A stretch of 64,000 nucleotides of DNA from Pycnopodia helianthoides (Eukaryota; Echinodermata; Asteroidea; Forcipulatida; Asteriidae), in assembly GCA_032158295.1 (NCBI GenBank), contig CM063247.1:19568875-19632874 (forward strand), read 5' to 3'. The notes under the pieces are model-generated. The model made no database searches and had not been told where the DNA came from. It was given only the letters and a program-made list of their open reading frames with translations. Every line of letters begins with the position of its first letter. Positions within the stretch are counted from its first letter, which is position 1. Positions 46,901 through 56,700 of the stretch are shown here, piece after piece. A program made the translations under genes and the position numbers.

Positions 46901-49688
46901 TCAACCCATTTCTTAAAACCGCATTTCCTCAAACCTAATTACTCCTCCTCATTTCCTCAAACCTCAACCTCATTTCCTCAAACCTCATTACTCAAACCTC
47001 ATTTCCTCAAACCTCATTATCAAAAATAGTGTATTTGAACAGGAATTCTATTTTTGTCTAGTTGGTTCCACTGTCAATTTCAACGGACTGGGGATTTTTA
47101 AAATTTTGTTTGGGTGTTGATGACACCGTTGGGAATTGCTGATTAGTTATGGCACGTACTTATAAAGTACACGTAAAGTGATTGTATTAATTAAACAAAC
47201 AGTAATCGTCCAGATTATAGAGAAACTTGTATCTAAAGAACTGTATTTTTCGGTTTGTATCATTGCTTTTTTAATATATCAAATACACCACAAGGGAAAA
47301 GACAGAGTCATTTGAATAGTTTGGGTTGAACAAAGAAAAATTGACTATAGCAGCTCTATACCAACTGCAGCCCTAAGTTGGCGGTCTCTCTATTTTGTCA
47401 ATATCTTTGTTCGGGGTGCACCCCCCCCCCACACCTTACATGGTGTATTACTTGATAATTGAAAGAAAAAAAAGTTGCATCCCCTCAAGGTGATCCCTTG
47501 GCTGCAGTTCATACTAGAACCATTCTCTCTGCGAAATATTTCCTTCTAAAACAAAGTCATCATCGAGAAAACTGTATCTGAAAACCTATTTTTTTTAATA
47601 ACGCAACAGCTGATATCGGTCGTTACAACCAAAATTAAGGACAATGTGTTGACATGCTGAAAATTGCAGGGCATGGTTTTTCACTATTTTCTCCTGACTC
47701 ACACAATGGATTAAGCCTAACTTTTCACCGGTTAATGGTACATGGTTGGTCACTCAAAACATGAGGACTGTCTGCGACTATTTTGTCAGCTCTACCAATA
47801 CTTTATAATAATTTTATCTGCTAATTTTAAAGACGGGAAAGAAACAGTTTTCCCCAATGTTGTGGAATATTCCTTGAATATGTGGTGTTTTTTGTGTGTG
47901 TTTAATATTTTTAAATATATTATTATTACTATTATTTTGTACCGCACTTAACTGCTGCTTCGACAGGCTTGACACCATAAATTCCAAATGACCTTATAGC
48001 GGTCGCCCTGACGTCACGGCGTATATTGGAAGCAGTGTGCCAAGCACGGCTTGGTCGAGGTATATGTTATGAACATCTTGGCTTAGCCAGGTGTGAACGA
48101 CTCGATGCTTAAGGGTGTTCATGAGCTCTCGGATCTCGCAACTCCTTTTTAAAATTGTATTGCAAACCAATTCCAGTTGTTTTTGCCCCCACAAGCTTAC
48201 TTGATTTAATGCAAATGTATAAAATTGGTCATTTTCAAAGACTAGTATCCACACGTTAGTAAAACATTTTGCAATGAACACGAGTCACACAAAATATGAT
48301 AACAGAGAATAGGGATATAAGATGTACTTTAAAACGGGTTGGGTTTGTTCGTGCTTCTCAACTCGTTGGAAAATGCTTCAGTTTGATATTGGAATGATAT
48401 ACGGGGGGACATGTGCGGTTATCCAACCGCGGTCGCCGAAGGCCACAGCATTGAGCAAATTTCGCTAATTTATCCCCACCCCTATCCCACCCACGAATAT
48501 CCTGAGCAATGTCGATTCGGAAACAATTATTTGTAGTGTGCCTTTTTCCAAGAACGGGTGAAGAAAAGACTGGGAACACAGAATGAGTATCATCGCGGTT
48601 TCGATAGCGGTGAATTTTGTCTGCATATACCGGAGGTATCCAATGTGAACCTCTCACATTTCATGAAATCGGAATGTGATTTGTTTTTTACTCAAAGGTA
48701 AGGCTGTACGAATTTAGCTCTTTTTATGTAACATTATTTTTGGGAAAGTTTTATAGCTCAAAAGAAGAAGATGCACTAATCGAGGTTTTGTGTGTGTAAC
48801 ATTTAGGAAAGTTTTAGAACAAAAGCTTAACCATTCTATGGTATTTTTTGTCTTCCCTCTATGCCCTATTACATTCCTCCGTTATATAAGCAACGTAAAA
48901 AATCTCAAGCTTTCATTGAGACAATTCAGAATCCCATATCAAAAAAACTTTTCTCCTCAATTTGTTAATAATTAGAGTCTGCAATGTAATAACGACCAAC
49001 GATGCTCAATAAACAGACGGCTGGTAATTTGGGTCGTTTATCTTGGTTCAATTTGGCCTACTTGCAGCGTCACGTCTCTTTGTTTACTATCGAGGAGGGA
49101 AAATGGTAGAATGGTCTGATTTGTGTTAAACGCGTAGGAAGGAATCATAACTGATTAGCAGCAATATTTTGTCATGTTTGTTGGTATAAACTGATTAGCA
49201 GCAATATTTTGTTATGTTTGTTGGTGAACTGAAACACATCTTGCTCTGTCCTGGTTATTGGTACAGCCAATAATAGAGCGAGGAACAGACGTCGTAAAAC
49301 AATGTGAATGGTGCAACACGTTGTTATGTGCAAACGGCTAGGACAAAATGATCGTCCGCAACCGGCCAAATGGCCTAACACTCCCACAGTGATGTCTGGT
49401 CGTTACTAATCAAAACAAAACCTAATCGTCAAAGAATCAACAATCAAAACAATCAATTGTTGGAGAAGACCAAGCCAGGAATCTATTTTGTACAGAGGAA
49501 TACTAAACTATAAGTGCACTTCTTGCATTCATTATAACCCTAAAGAAAAGTGTGATTACTTTGTCAGTAAAAATAAAAAGTAGGGAAAGAGAATGTGACC
49601 ACTTACCATGTGCAGGTAATAATAGAAGAGCAAGTGCGACCGCCACACACGGCATGACTACGACAATCCATTGCAGGGTCCTCATCAT
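33075..49688 (-). CDS. FST: Follistatin, complete six-exon gene (429 aa predicted)
   Basis: Secreted antagonist that binds activin and related TGF-beta ligands (family knowledge). Six minus-strand exons join in frame: 49688-49607, 38219-38022, 37428-37198, 37048-36821, 36020-35787 and 33391-33075. The order is signal peptide (1 to about 28), N-terminal TB-like domain with six cysteines (about 28-94), FS1 (94-171), FS2 (171-247) and FS3 (247-325) with ten cysteines each, and a cysteine-free tail (325-429). All five introns are phase 1 with GT..AG borders, and each domain is one exon, as in vertebrate FST. Vertebrate FST is about 344 aa; the excess here is mostly the tail. Three FS modules, rather than one or two, plus the TB-like domain separate it from FSTL1 and SPARC relatives, and exon 6 lacks a WAP or EF-hand. 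Coding length 1,290 nt including the stop is an exact multiple of three. Confidence 0.93.
33392..35786 (-). other. Follistatin intron 5
   Basis: It is 2.4 kb and contains the family A SINE at 33568-33845. G- and C-rich runs lie near 34895-34903 and 35019-35040, with a short TA run near 35551. No exon was seen inside. Confidence 0.7.
33568..33845 (-). repeat. tRNA-derived SINE (family A), copy 3
   Basis: It lies antisense to copies 1 and 2 and in the sense direction of the follistatin transcript, inside intron 5. Its tail is 'ctggtaatgaaaccaaggat' and the body ends at 'atgaccgggacgtgaactca', which is the inverted B-box region. Confidence 0.75.
35787..36020 (-). CDS. FST: Follistatin exon 5: FS3 module
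   Basis: Acceptor atccaattag|AT and donor GAG T|GTAGGT. The donor choice is fixed by the phase of exon 6, and it removes the apparent extra cysteine that the open frame shows past it. Ten cysteines include SCNTTSCVKNKECYW (FOLN part) and PLCASDGNTYQSWC (Kazal part). Sequons are NTT and NTS. Confidence 0.9.
36021..36820 (-). other. Follistatin intron 4
   Basis: It is 800 bp and contains the GC-rich foldback at 36520-36627. Splice signals at both ends are canonical. Confidence 0.75.
36520..36627. repeat. GC-rich foldback element (family N), copy 2
   Basis: The arms 'gccttttccaaacatcggct' plus 'taggctccgg' and 'ccggagccaaagccgaggtt' plus 'tggaaaaggc' are inverted relatives. It resembles the element at 18529. 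Confidence 0.65.
36821..37048 (-). CDS. FST: Follistatin exon 4: FS2 module
   Basis: Acceptor taccttacag|AT and donor GAA A|GTAAGA. It has the Kazal signature VCGADGVTYETLCQLRRTSC. It also has ten cysteines, but the FOLN part reads HKCCVEDQHGRPHCVSSSAI. An extra cysteine sits next to Cys3, and the CVTC-type cysteine of vertebrates is serine. FS2 is the main activin-binding module in vertebrates. Confidence 0.9.
37198..37428 (-). CDS. FST: Follistatin exon 3: FS1 module
   Basis: Acceptor attacttcag|AA and donor CAA A|GTAAAT. The FOLN part is TCEQTQCTDGRKCVIKGGRP and the Kazal part carries RGPVCATNGKEYKSMC; there are ten cysteines in all. In vertebrates this module holds the heparin-binding basic cluster after the third cysteine. 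Here the equivalent stretch (KCVIKGGRPRC) has fewer basic residues. Confidence 0.92.
37429..38021 (-). other. Follistatin intron 2, largely microsatellite
   Basis: Of 593 bp, about half is the CAA-rich tract next to the 5' splice site, which reads as a TTG/TGT-rich run in the transcript. Intron 3 (37049-37197) is only 149 bp and holds nothing notable. Confidence 0.75.
37689..37995. repeat. (CAA)n/(CAG CAA)n microsatellite
   Basis: An imperfect trinucleotide tract of about 300 bp with CAA, CGA, CAG and CCA units. The Leu/Val/Cys-repeat frames on the minus strand are artefacts. Confidence 0.95.
38022..38219 (-). CDS. FST: Follistatin exon 2: N-terminal TB-like domain
   Basis: Acceptor ttccaccag|GT and donor CAA A|GTACGT. 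The 66 residues hold six cysteines in the vertebrate pattern C-C-CC-C-C (LSCW, GTC, EECC, PHC, NLC). This includes the EECC pair and a FWYKTLYGGVPHC segment parallel to the FKWMIFNGGAPNC stretch of vertebrate FST. In vertebrates this domain contacts the type I receptor face of activin. There is one sequon (NVT). Confidence 0.92.
38685..39068. mobile_element. TTAA-flanked MITE, family E, copy 2
   Basis: TTAA then AGGGACATTACAGAATTG at the left, and CAATTCTGTAATGTTCCT then TTAA at the right. The interior is similar to 10056-10448 but inverted ('gctcagtgagcg' and 'ctattttctcgtgacccaga'). It lies in follistatin intron 1. Confidence 0.85.
41000..41265. mobile_element. TTAA-type MITE, family H, copy 2 (left end unclear)
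   Basis: It shares 'cccttgttgca', 'gaattgtgtgctttca' and 'cttcggaagtggtcgtttct' with the copy at 6007. It ends 'ccactgcctttaa'. A fragment of the left part ('ttatgcattgacgtca') also occurs near 59485. Confidence 0.55.
44810..44955. repeat. (GATTA)n-type simple repeat
   Basis: Imperfect 'gattagatta' and 'gatcagatca' pentamers fill about 145 bp. Confidence 0.85.
46140..46354. mobile_element. TTAA-type repeat, family G, copy 1
   Basis: It shares 'ggacaatgtgtttacatgct', 'ttttctcctgactcacacaa' and the right end 'tcctgtataatacctttaa' with 47600-47815. The C-rich left flank (45945) also has a counterpart at 47427, so the unit may be longer. Confidence 0.6.
46805..47026. repeat. Tandem repeat of 'cctcatttcctcaaa' type
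   Basis: Units of about 14-16 bp alternate between 'cctcatttcctcaaa' and 'cctcattactcaaa', in about 15 irregular copies. Confidence 0.85.
47600..47815. mobile_element. TTAA-type repeat, family G, copy 2
   Basis: It parallels copy 1 ('aaattaaggacaatgtgttg', 'gactattttgtcagctctac'). The right TTAA is mutated. Confidence 0.55.
49607..49688 (-). CDS. FST: Follistatin exon 1: signal peptide
   Basis: The start is the first of two consecutive ATG codons (49686-49688). The peptide runs MMRTLQWIVVV, then a hydrophobic core ALALLLLPAHG, and ends at CAT G|GTAAGT (phase 1). The split glycine is completed by exon 2. The frame upstream of the ATG has only a TTG and belongs to the 5' UTR. Confidence 0.88.
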
Positions 49689-49778
49689 GTTGTCCGCTCG
49701 CTGTGTGCACGACAAATCTTGTGTGGCCAATCGTTAGGTGTGCAAGTCTTTTGTACGTCGTGTACGCATCCCAAGTGG

Positions 49779-49800
49779 GCTCTATCGATAAAAAAAAAAG
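49779..49800 (-). promoter_or_regulatory. Possible 3' splice site in the follistatin 5' UTR
   Basis: On the minus strand a (CT)n tract passes into T9 and then 'atcgatag', about 93 bases before the ATG. This looks like a polypyrimidine tract plus AG, so the signal-peptide exon may be preceded by a non-coding exon further right. It could equally be a plain microsatellite. Confidence 0.3.
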
Positions 49801-50454
49801 AGAGAGAGAGAGAGTTGGGGAAAAAAAGAGAGGTGACATCATTACAATCCGCAGATGGCTTATCGCTCGCCCCAAGTGCCCTGTACGGGTGCTGCGTAAT
49901 GGAGAATACATGGCAAAGGGTTATCAACCATGGTTTATATGATTGTGGGGGGTTTTGCTAGGGGTTGGGGTTGGGCGGGGGAGGAAATGTTCAGTTAGGA
50001 AGTGAATTCCCTCAGGGGTTTATACTAAGACACTTTTGACCCTTTCAAAAAAGGGATCGCCGTTGTCAGCGATGTTTGAAAAGGTGTTAATATGAGTATA
50101 CACACAAACAAGCAAGCATACAAACAAACAAATTATGTCAGGTGCCTTTTTTCCCCTAGAGTTTCAAAGCGCCTTGAAGGTTGTGACATAGTCCCATTTT
50201 TAAAGAGTGTAAAACCGCCGCATTTTACGATTTATTGGAGTCTTATGCAGTTTTGGGGGGATCGCCCAAGCGTACTTGCATGGTGAAGATGTGATGGTGG
50301 TGAGTTTTTCGTTTACACGTGAAATACTTACAGAGTTTGGGTCGACAAAAGCGGGTGATCCTAATCCACATGTTGTTGTACAGGAGTACTTGTAGTACGT
50401 GATTTAGAGACGTGACCATGAGGTGTAGGAGAGTAATAGTACTTGTAGTTGAAA

Positions 50455-52470
50455 AATGGGAACCATTCCCTGAGTTGCAAATGAGTCCTAGTACCATGGG
50501 TTGAAAATGAGTGAGTTGGAAATGAGTACCAGTTGTTGAAAATGAAAAATCATATACCATGAGTTGAAAATGAGTACTAGTACCATGAGTTGAAAATGAG
50601 TACTAGTACCATGAGTTGAAATGTATAGTACCTTGTTGAAAATGAGTACTAGTATCTATGAGTTGAAAATGAGTACTAGTACCATGAGTTGAAAATGAGT
50701 ACTAGTACCATGAGTTGAAAATGAGTACTAGTACCATGAGTTGAAAATGAGTACTAGTACCATGATTGAAATGAGTACTAGTATGAGTTGAAAATGAGTA
50801 CTGGTACCATGAGTTGAAATGAGTACTAGTACCTGGTTGAAAATGAGTACCAATATCGTGGTTGAAAATGAGTACTGGTACCTGGGTTGAAAATGAGTAC
50901 GTACTGGGTTAAAATGGTACCGGACGTTTGTTGTTGAAAATGTAGTACGGTACTGTGGGTTGAAATGAGTACCGGTACTGAGGGTTGAAAATGAGTACCG
51001 GTACTGTGGGTTGAAAATGAGTACCGGTACCGTGGGTTGAAATGAGTACTGGTACCGTGGGTTGAAAATGAGTACCGTACGTGGGTTGAAAATGAGTACT
51101 GTACCATGAGTTGAAATTGAGTACGTACCATGGTTGAAAATGAGTACTGTACAATGAGTTGAAAATGAGTACTAGTACCATGAGTTGAAAATCGAGTACT
51201 AGTACCATGAGTTGAAAATGAGTACTAGTACCAATGAGTTGAAAGTGCGGACCAGTATTGTTAGTTGAAAGTGAGTGCTGGTACCATGGTTGAAATTGAG
51301 TACCGGTACCTGAGTTGAAATGAGTGACCAATATCGTGGTTGAAAATGTGTACCGGTACTTGGGTTGAAAATGAGTACCGGTACTGTGGGTTGAAAATGA
51401 GTACCGGTACGTGGGTTGAAAATGTGTACCGGTACTGTGGGTGAAAATGAGTACCGGTACTGAGGGTTGAAAATGAGTACCGGTACGTGGGTTGAAATGA
51501 GTACCGGTACTGTGGGCTGAAAATGAGTACCGGTACTGAGGGTTGAAAATGAGTACCGGTACCGTGGGTTGAAATTGAGTACCGGTACCGTGGGTTGAAA
51601 ATGAGTACCGATATCGTGGGTTGAAAATGAGTACTAGTACAATGAGTTGAAAATGAGTACTAGTACCATGAGTTGAAAATGAGTACTAGTACCATGAGTT
51701 GAAAGTGCGGGACCAGTATTGTTAGTTGAAAGTAGTACTGGTACCATGGGTTGAAATGAGTACCGGTACCGTGGGTTAGAAAATGAGTACCAATTTTCGT
51801 GGGTTGAAAATGTGTACCGGTACTGTGGGTTGAAAATGAGTACCGGTACTGTGGGTTGAAAATGAGTACCGGTACTGTGGGTTGAAAATGAGTACCGGTA
51901 CTGTGGGTTGAAAATAGTACCGGTACTGAGGGTTGAAAATGAGTACCGGTACCGTGGGTTGAAATTGAGTACCGGTACCGTGGGTTGAAAATGAGTACCG
52001 ATATCGTGGGTTGAAAATGAGTACCGGTACCGTGGGTTGAAAATGAGTACCGGTACCGTGGTTGAAAATTAGTACCAATATCATGAGTCGAAAATGAGTA
52101 CCAGTAAGTAACCATGTACCATTAGTTGAAAATGAGTGTTGGTACCATGTGTTGAAAATGATTTATCATTTGTAGTTGAAAATGAGTATTATAACAATGA
52201 GTTGAAAATGAGTATTAGTACTAGAGGTAAAAATGAGTATTAGTACCATGAGTATAAAATGAGTGCTATAGTACCCAGACTGATAGTACCATGGGTTGAA
52301 CATGAGTACCGGTGCCATGGCTTGAAAATGAGTACCGTGAGGTGAACATGAGTACCAGTACCATGAGTTGAACCATTGGACTAGTACCATTGTGGACGAG
52401 AAATGGTACCATTGTGGACGAGTATCGAGAACCATAGTTATGAGTCGTTGATGAGTACGAGTACTATGCA
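50455..52470. repeat. 26-bp minisatellite with higher-order structure (about 70 units)
   Basis: The unit is 'gagttgaaaatgagtactag' plus 'taccat'. A second type carries 'accggtac' in place of 'actagtac', and 'cgtgg' or 'tgtgg' in place of 'catga'. The two types alternate in blocks, at about 50560, 51110 and 51620 (TAG type) and about 50860, 51290 and 51750 (CGG type). Rare marker units such as 'gttgaaagtgcgg..accagtattg' recur 461 bp apart (51237 and 51697). The right end decays from 52080. The frames over it (FNP/QYRYSFSTH peptides) are repeat artefacts. Confidence 0.95.
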
Positions 52471-54003
52471 TGTGGCGATCTTCATCAGTGCGAACTTCTC
52501 CCATCAGGAAATGACACAATTGGGGCTTAAACCTGTTATTTCAATCAGGGAGTTTGAGCTGACATTTCTTTTTAAAGCAATCAATTCTGGTTTTAACCAC
52601 CTGTCACTGGCATGGTTAGTGTCATGCGAGGGTGAAAAAGTGTCTTTATTTAAAAGGTCTTTAGTCATTTTTGTACACAACATGCAATGGTTAAGACGCG
52701 ACCCACTTCTAGGTCTGTTAATTTAATAAGCTCAAATGCAACCTTAGTCATTGTCTATCTGCTTTGTTGTGTCCTTGTTGACTTCATTGTTATCGTGAAG
52801 TTTTACCTCGCTCGCTGATCTTTTCGTAGAAACTCGAAGTTCAAACGTTGCTCGGGGTTGAAAAAACAGTTGTCAACATTGACCATTCCTTTTTTTGTAA
52901 AAATTACTAGCACAAAGGTTACGCAAACAAATTTAAAAAAGGGGTTCTGAAGTATTACATTTTTAAACAAAATTTTCATAAATATTTATGTTTAAATAAA
53001 TGTTGTTTTTGTACAATATACGACCGTGGTGTTGCTGAAGGAATGGTCTACAGACCCTTCTTACGTCATAATCTTCGTCGTGGCCCAGGGTAGGCCTATG
53101 AATACACTTGCAATTGGGAATACCGTATACAGCAAAGGTGCAAGAAGAGGCCAGAAGAGGTGACATCTTGTAAAAAGTGTCTTGTGTTATGAAAAAGCTG
53201 GTTGTATTACTCGAAAGATCTTGTGGGCGGCTTTGCTTTCTTTGCCATTCAGACCGAGGCTCAATGGTACATCAGCCTGGTGCTTTTTCTATACTGGGAA
53301 TTGGTATGAATATAGTATTGCGTATACAGGGGGACCTTTATGAGTGTGGTAAGGGTTTAAATCAAATGAACTGTAAAGGGTCGATCAGAGGGCGAAGAAT
53401 TCCGGCGTTCTTAATCTGGGCCGTCTCATGTTAGAGGTGAAGGGCCCCTCCTGACCCGAGACCGACACTCTGGTGGGCGGGACACCGGTGTCTCCAGGTT
53501 TCAGCCCCCCTTCGCCGACATAAAGTAAAACCGATCGGTATAATAAATCAAGTTCCGTCGGGACACGGTCGGGACAGGTGACGATTGTCACAGCTCGGTG
53601 TCTGTCTGGGTGCTGCGTATTGGTGCCGCGTATTAGAGCTCCCCCCAAACATGACGTCATCATTGCCGCGTTGTGCGGTGTCTGTGTAATCACTAATATA
53701 GCATCAACTGCTATACTATTTCACTTGAAAACTGTCAATTAAACGTCTATGCATGTGTGGAAACAACGCGTCAGCCCGAAGAGCAACCAGTCAGGCAGCG
53801 CTAATTTGCAAAATAAAGTTTTAAAACAACACGGAAAAGGTTTCTTGATAACAGGAAAGATAATTTGCCCTAAGCCACGTGCCAGTTAGTACTCTCCGGA
53901 ACAGGGTGGTGCAAAAACGAGGACCCCCCCCTTTTCGTCAGTGTTTTCACCTACTTATTGACCACTATTTTCGAAAAAAGTTAATGATATTAAATTATTT
54001 ACT
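52471..54003. other. Intergenic stretch without recognised gene
   Basis: It includes a somewhat GC-rich patch at 53390-53660 that could be regulatory. No exon or domain was supported. Confidence 0.4.
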
Positions 54004-54306
54004 TTAAAGGGTGTGTACAACATTGGTAAGATTGATATAAATGTTCACAGATTGGCACATTTATGGTATAAAGATGGTCATGGTGGAAAAACTTCCCTTG
54101 ATATAGTTTTGCTTGTGTCCAAAAAACCCGATGTTTGAAAACGGTGAAAACATGTAATTTGGGTTTTCACTGTTAACTCATGACTCCGAAGAGCGATTGA
54201 GCTGAACATTTCACTGGTTTCAACGGTTGATTTCATGTATATGTTGGATCACATGAAGTGCGGATACTAGTATTTGAAAATTACCAGTGTTGTACATGTG
54301 CTTTAA
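54004..54306. mobile_element. TTAA-flanked MITE, family F, intact copy
   Basis: TTAA then AGGGTGTGTACAACATTGGT at the left. The right end, inverted, reads AGCACATGTACAACACTGGT after TTAA. The length is 303 bp. The interior has 'gattgatataaatgttcaca' and 'gactccgaagagcgattgag', linking it to families D and E. Confidence 0.8.
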
Positions 54307-56340
54307 ACATAAGTGCCGGGGGGGGGGGGAGAAAAATTGCGAATGCAGATTTTGTCTCTGAGTATGGCTAGTCTGTTTGGACCCCAATGGACAAACACAG
54401 AGTTCGAGTGCTTATCTAAAGTTGATGAACTTAAACATGCAAGTCATGTTTAGTATTACAAGAAACATTTCCGTAGAACATGGAGAGAGGTGACAAACTT
54501 GGCATACTTTATAACCTAATGCTGTTGATATTAAAGAAACGCATAAAAAAGAAAGTTTGAAGTTGATTATTTTTGTCTTCAAATCAAACTCAGGACGTCC
54601 GTTGAGAAACAGGTTTCCCACATGAAGTTTTCAACTATGCTCAAAGTGATAAATACTGTCAATGTGAGTTCTTCCTTTTGCACCACATTGTATTATGCCG
54701 TTGCCTTACACCACTATGGCAAAGCTTGCCAATACAAAACCATGTGACGTATCCAACACTGATCTTAGTCGGAGGAATTCCAATTTAGCATTATCTTGAG
54801 ACTGAGCAATCAAGGCTTTGTACCAGACAGCCTTCAAATCTAACTCGCAAAATAGCTGATAAACGAGCCAGTGGACCCCTGGAAGAGTTCATTCAACCCT
54901 TAAAGTTTTTTAAAGAAATATATACGGAATCAACCCGTGGAACAGTTCCTGGAATTGGGAGCTTGCCACTTCAAGGCATTTTGGATTACTAGTGCTGCTT
55001 ATGGTCTGTTTTTATATGTGAGCACAACTGAGCCTTTTGTCAAAATTGACATTTCAAGAAGACGTATCTGTCAATGAGTAAGGGTCTCAGATTGAACATT
55101 GTTGGAGGTAATGACTTATAATTACAGATTGCAATTCATTTCACATTTTAAACCAGTTTATACCAGTGAGTACTTTATACCTTTTTTTGTGTATTGATTT
55201 TCCGATTATTATATTTTTTATTGCATGTTTTATTTAAAAAACATTTTCCATGCTATTATGAAGAAGGAAAAAAAGTGAATTTATAAGTCAATGCGCTTTG
55301 AAAACAATGACTTAATAAATAGTAATAATACAGAACATTTATAATGCGCACAAATCCGAAAAACCCGCTCATGGCGCATACAGAGCAAACATGATCATAA
55401 AATAAAACAAAAGCAACATACATGTACATAAAAGCAAACAAGATGCAATCATAATGATTTACCAATGGAAAAAACAGAATAAGCATTTACACATGATCCT
55501 GACCATAGGCGCTTTGCATGAGGTGTGTTTTTAACCTGTTTTTGAATGTATTAAGTGATGGGGAGGTACGAATGTGATAGGGAAGTGCGTTCCATGACCG
55601 GGGAGCTGCGACAGAGAAGGCTCAGAGTTGCAGCAACGAAAACAAACAAAAACAACACAAACAAAAAACAACATCAACAGCATTCGTGCCATAAAACAAT
55701 TAATACTAGGTCCAGCCACTTGACAATGTGCAACAAAAGTAACTCCAAAATGAAATAGTCCAAGGGATATGCAGCCTTGATATTATAGAACCGATGGGAT
55801 TTAGCGAGTCATTCACGGGGGGATAAGTCCGAGACTCCCCCGGCCGGACCCCGGATCAACGCTCGACATTGTGCCTGAACCCCTGACCCTCTTTTAGCAG
55901 TCGGGTTCAACTGTCGGCACACCGTTGGGAGGCCTACGTCTGCGGTCTATAGCCGATGTTTTTATTATTAAACATACACCTTGGGCGTATTTTGTTTTGG
56001 CAAATGTTTCTCATGCGCATGATTTCTTCCGCCTGTCTTCTCGATAGTGCAACAACCATACTTGCTTCGCTCTGTTGCCGGCAGACTTCGCGCCTTTTAT
56101 TCTGGGCAAGCGGAAATTCAGTTGGTGAGTGTGATCCCTTGCCGTCAGAGTTGTACCCGGTGAACGATAAGTGGTTGCCCCAATGGCCTAGTTTTTTGAC
56201 CGCCTCTCATAACACTGATAATTTAGTTATTCATTTTTTTTTCTCGAAATCGTGACAACAACAATTTACGAACTTTTTTTTAAATGGTTATTTTATTATG
56301 ATCGTTTGTAAACACCAATTGTTTTAATTGAATTGAATCA
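54307..56340. other. Intergenic stretch without recognised gene
   Basis: A G-run sits at 54320-54330 and the DNA is AT-rich with A-rich tracts. No exon was supported. Confidence 0.4.
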
Positions 56341-56700
56341 AAGAGCGGCCGAGCGGTCTAGAGCATCAAACTCAAGCTCTAATGGCTGGGTCATCAGAGT
56401 GTGGGTTCGAATCCCGGTCGTGACACACTTCTGTTCTCGGGCAAGACACTTAACTATTATACATTTGCTTCTCATCACCCAGGAGTGCCTGCAAGAGGGT
56501 ATAGACTGCTGATGTGAATGATTACTTGATGTGAATGATTAGCAACCTGTGCGCCAGAATGGCCGCCGGTGCTGCATACTCCAAAGGAGTTGAAATGGTT
56601 TTAGGAATGCTTGAGGCCCAATGGAGAGAGGTACGTAGTAAGAGCGTATTGGGCGCTTTGATGCAATGTTTAAAAGCGCCTAATTTAAAAAAAAAATCAG
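56341..56700 (+). repeat. tRNA-derived SINE (family B) with Leu-tRNA-like head
   Basis: The head contains 'gcggccgagcggtctagagc', a CAA-containing anticodon region (actcaagct), a long variable arm and the B-box 'gtgggttcgaatcccggtcg'. This is the layout of tRNA-Leu(CAA). The body 'gggcaagacacttaactatt' and 'cttctcatcacccaggagtg' follows. The acceptor stem does not pair, so it is not a working tRNA. Confidence 0.7.

Larger units (their letters stand above)
38220..49606 (-). other. Follistatin intron 1 (11.4 kb)
   Basis: It is bounded by G|GTAAGT and ttccaccag|GT. It contains the family E MITE at 38685, H-like and G MITEs (41000-41265, 46140-46354, 47600-47815) and simple repeats at 44810 and 46805. 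No alternative or nested coding exon could be supported. The best frames (42142-42447 and 45519-45788) lack domains. Confidence 0.75.

Noticed and set aside
50826..52115. Minus-strand frames of up to 151 codons with YRYSFSTHGTGTHFQP-like repeats
   Set aside because: The 26-bp unit is not a multiple of three, the repeat peptide shifts frame between units, and no start or splice context supports a gene.
56341..56425. Functional tRNA-Leu(CAA) gene
   Set aside because: The internal promoter boxes and long variable arm are present, but the acceptor stem does not pair and a SINE body follows directly.
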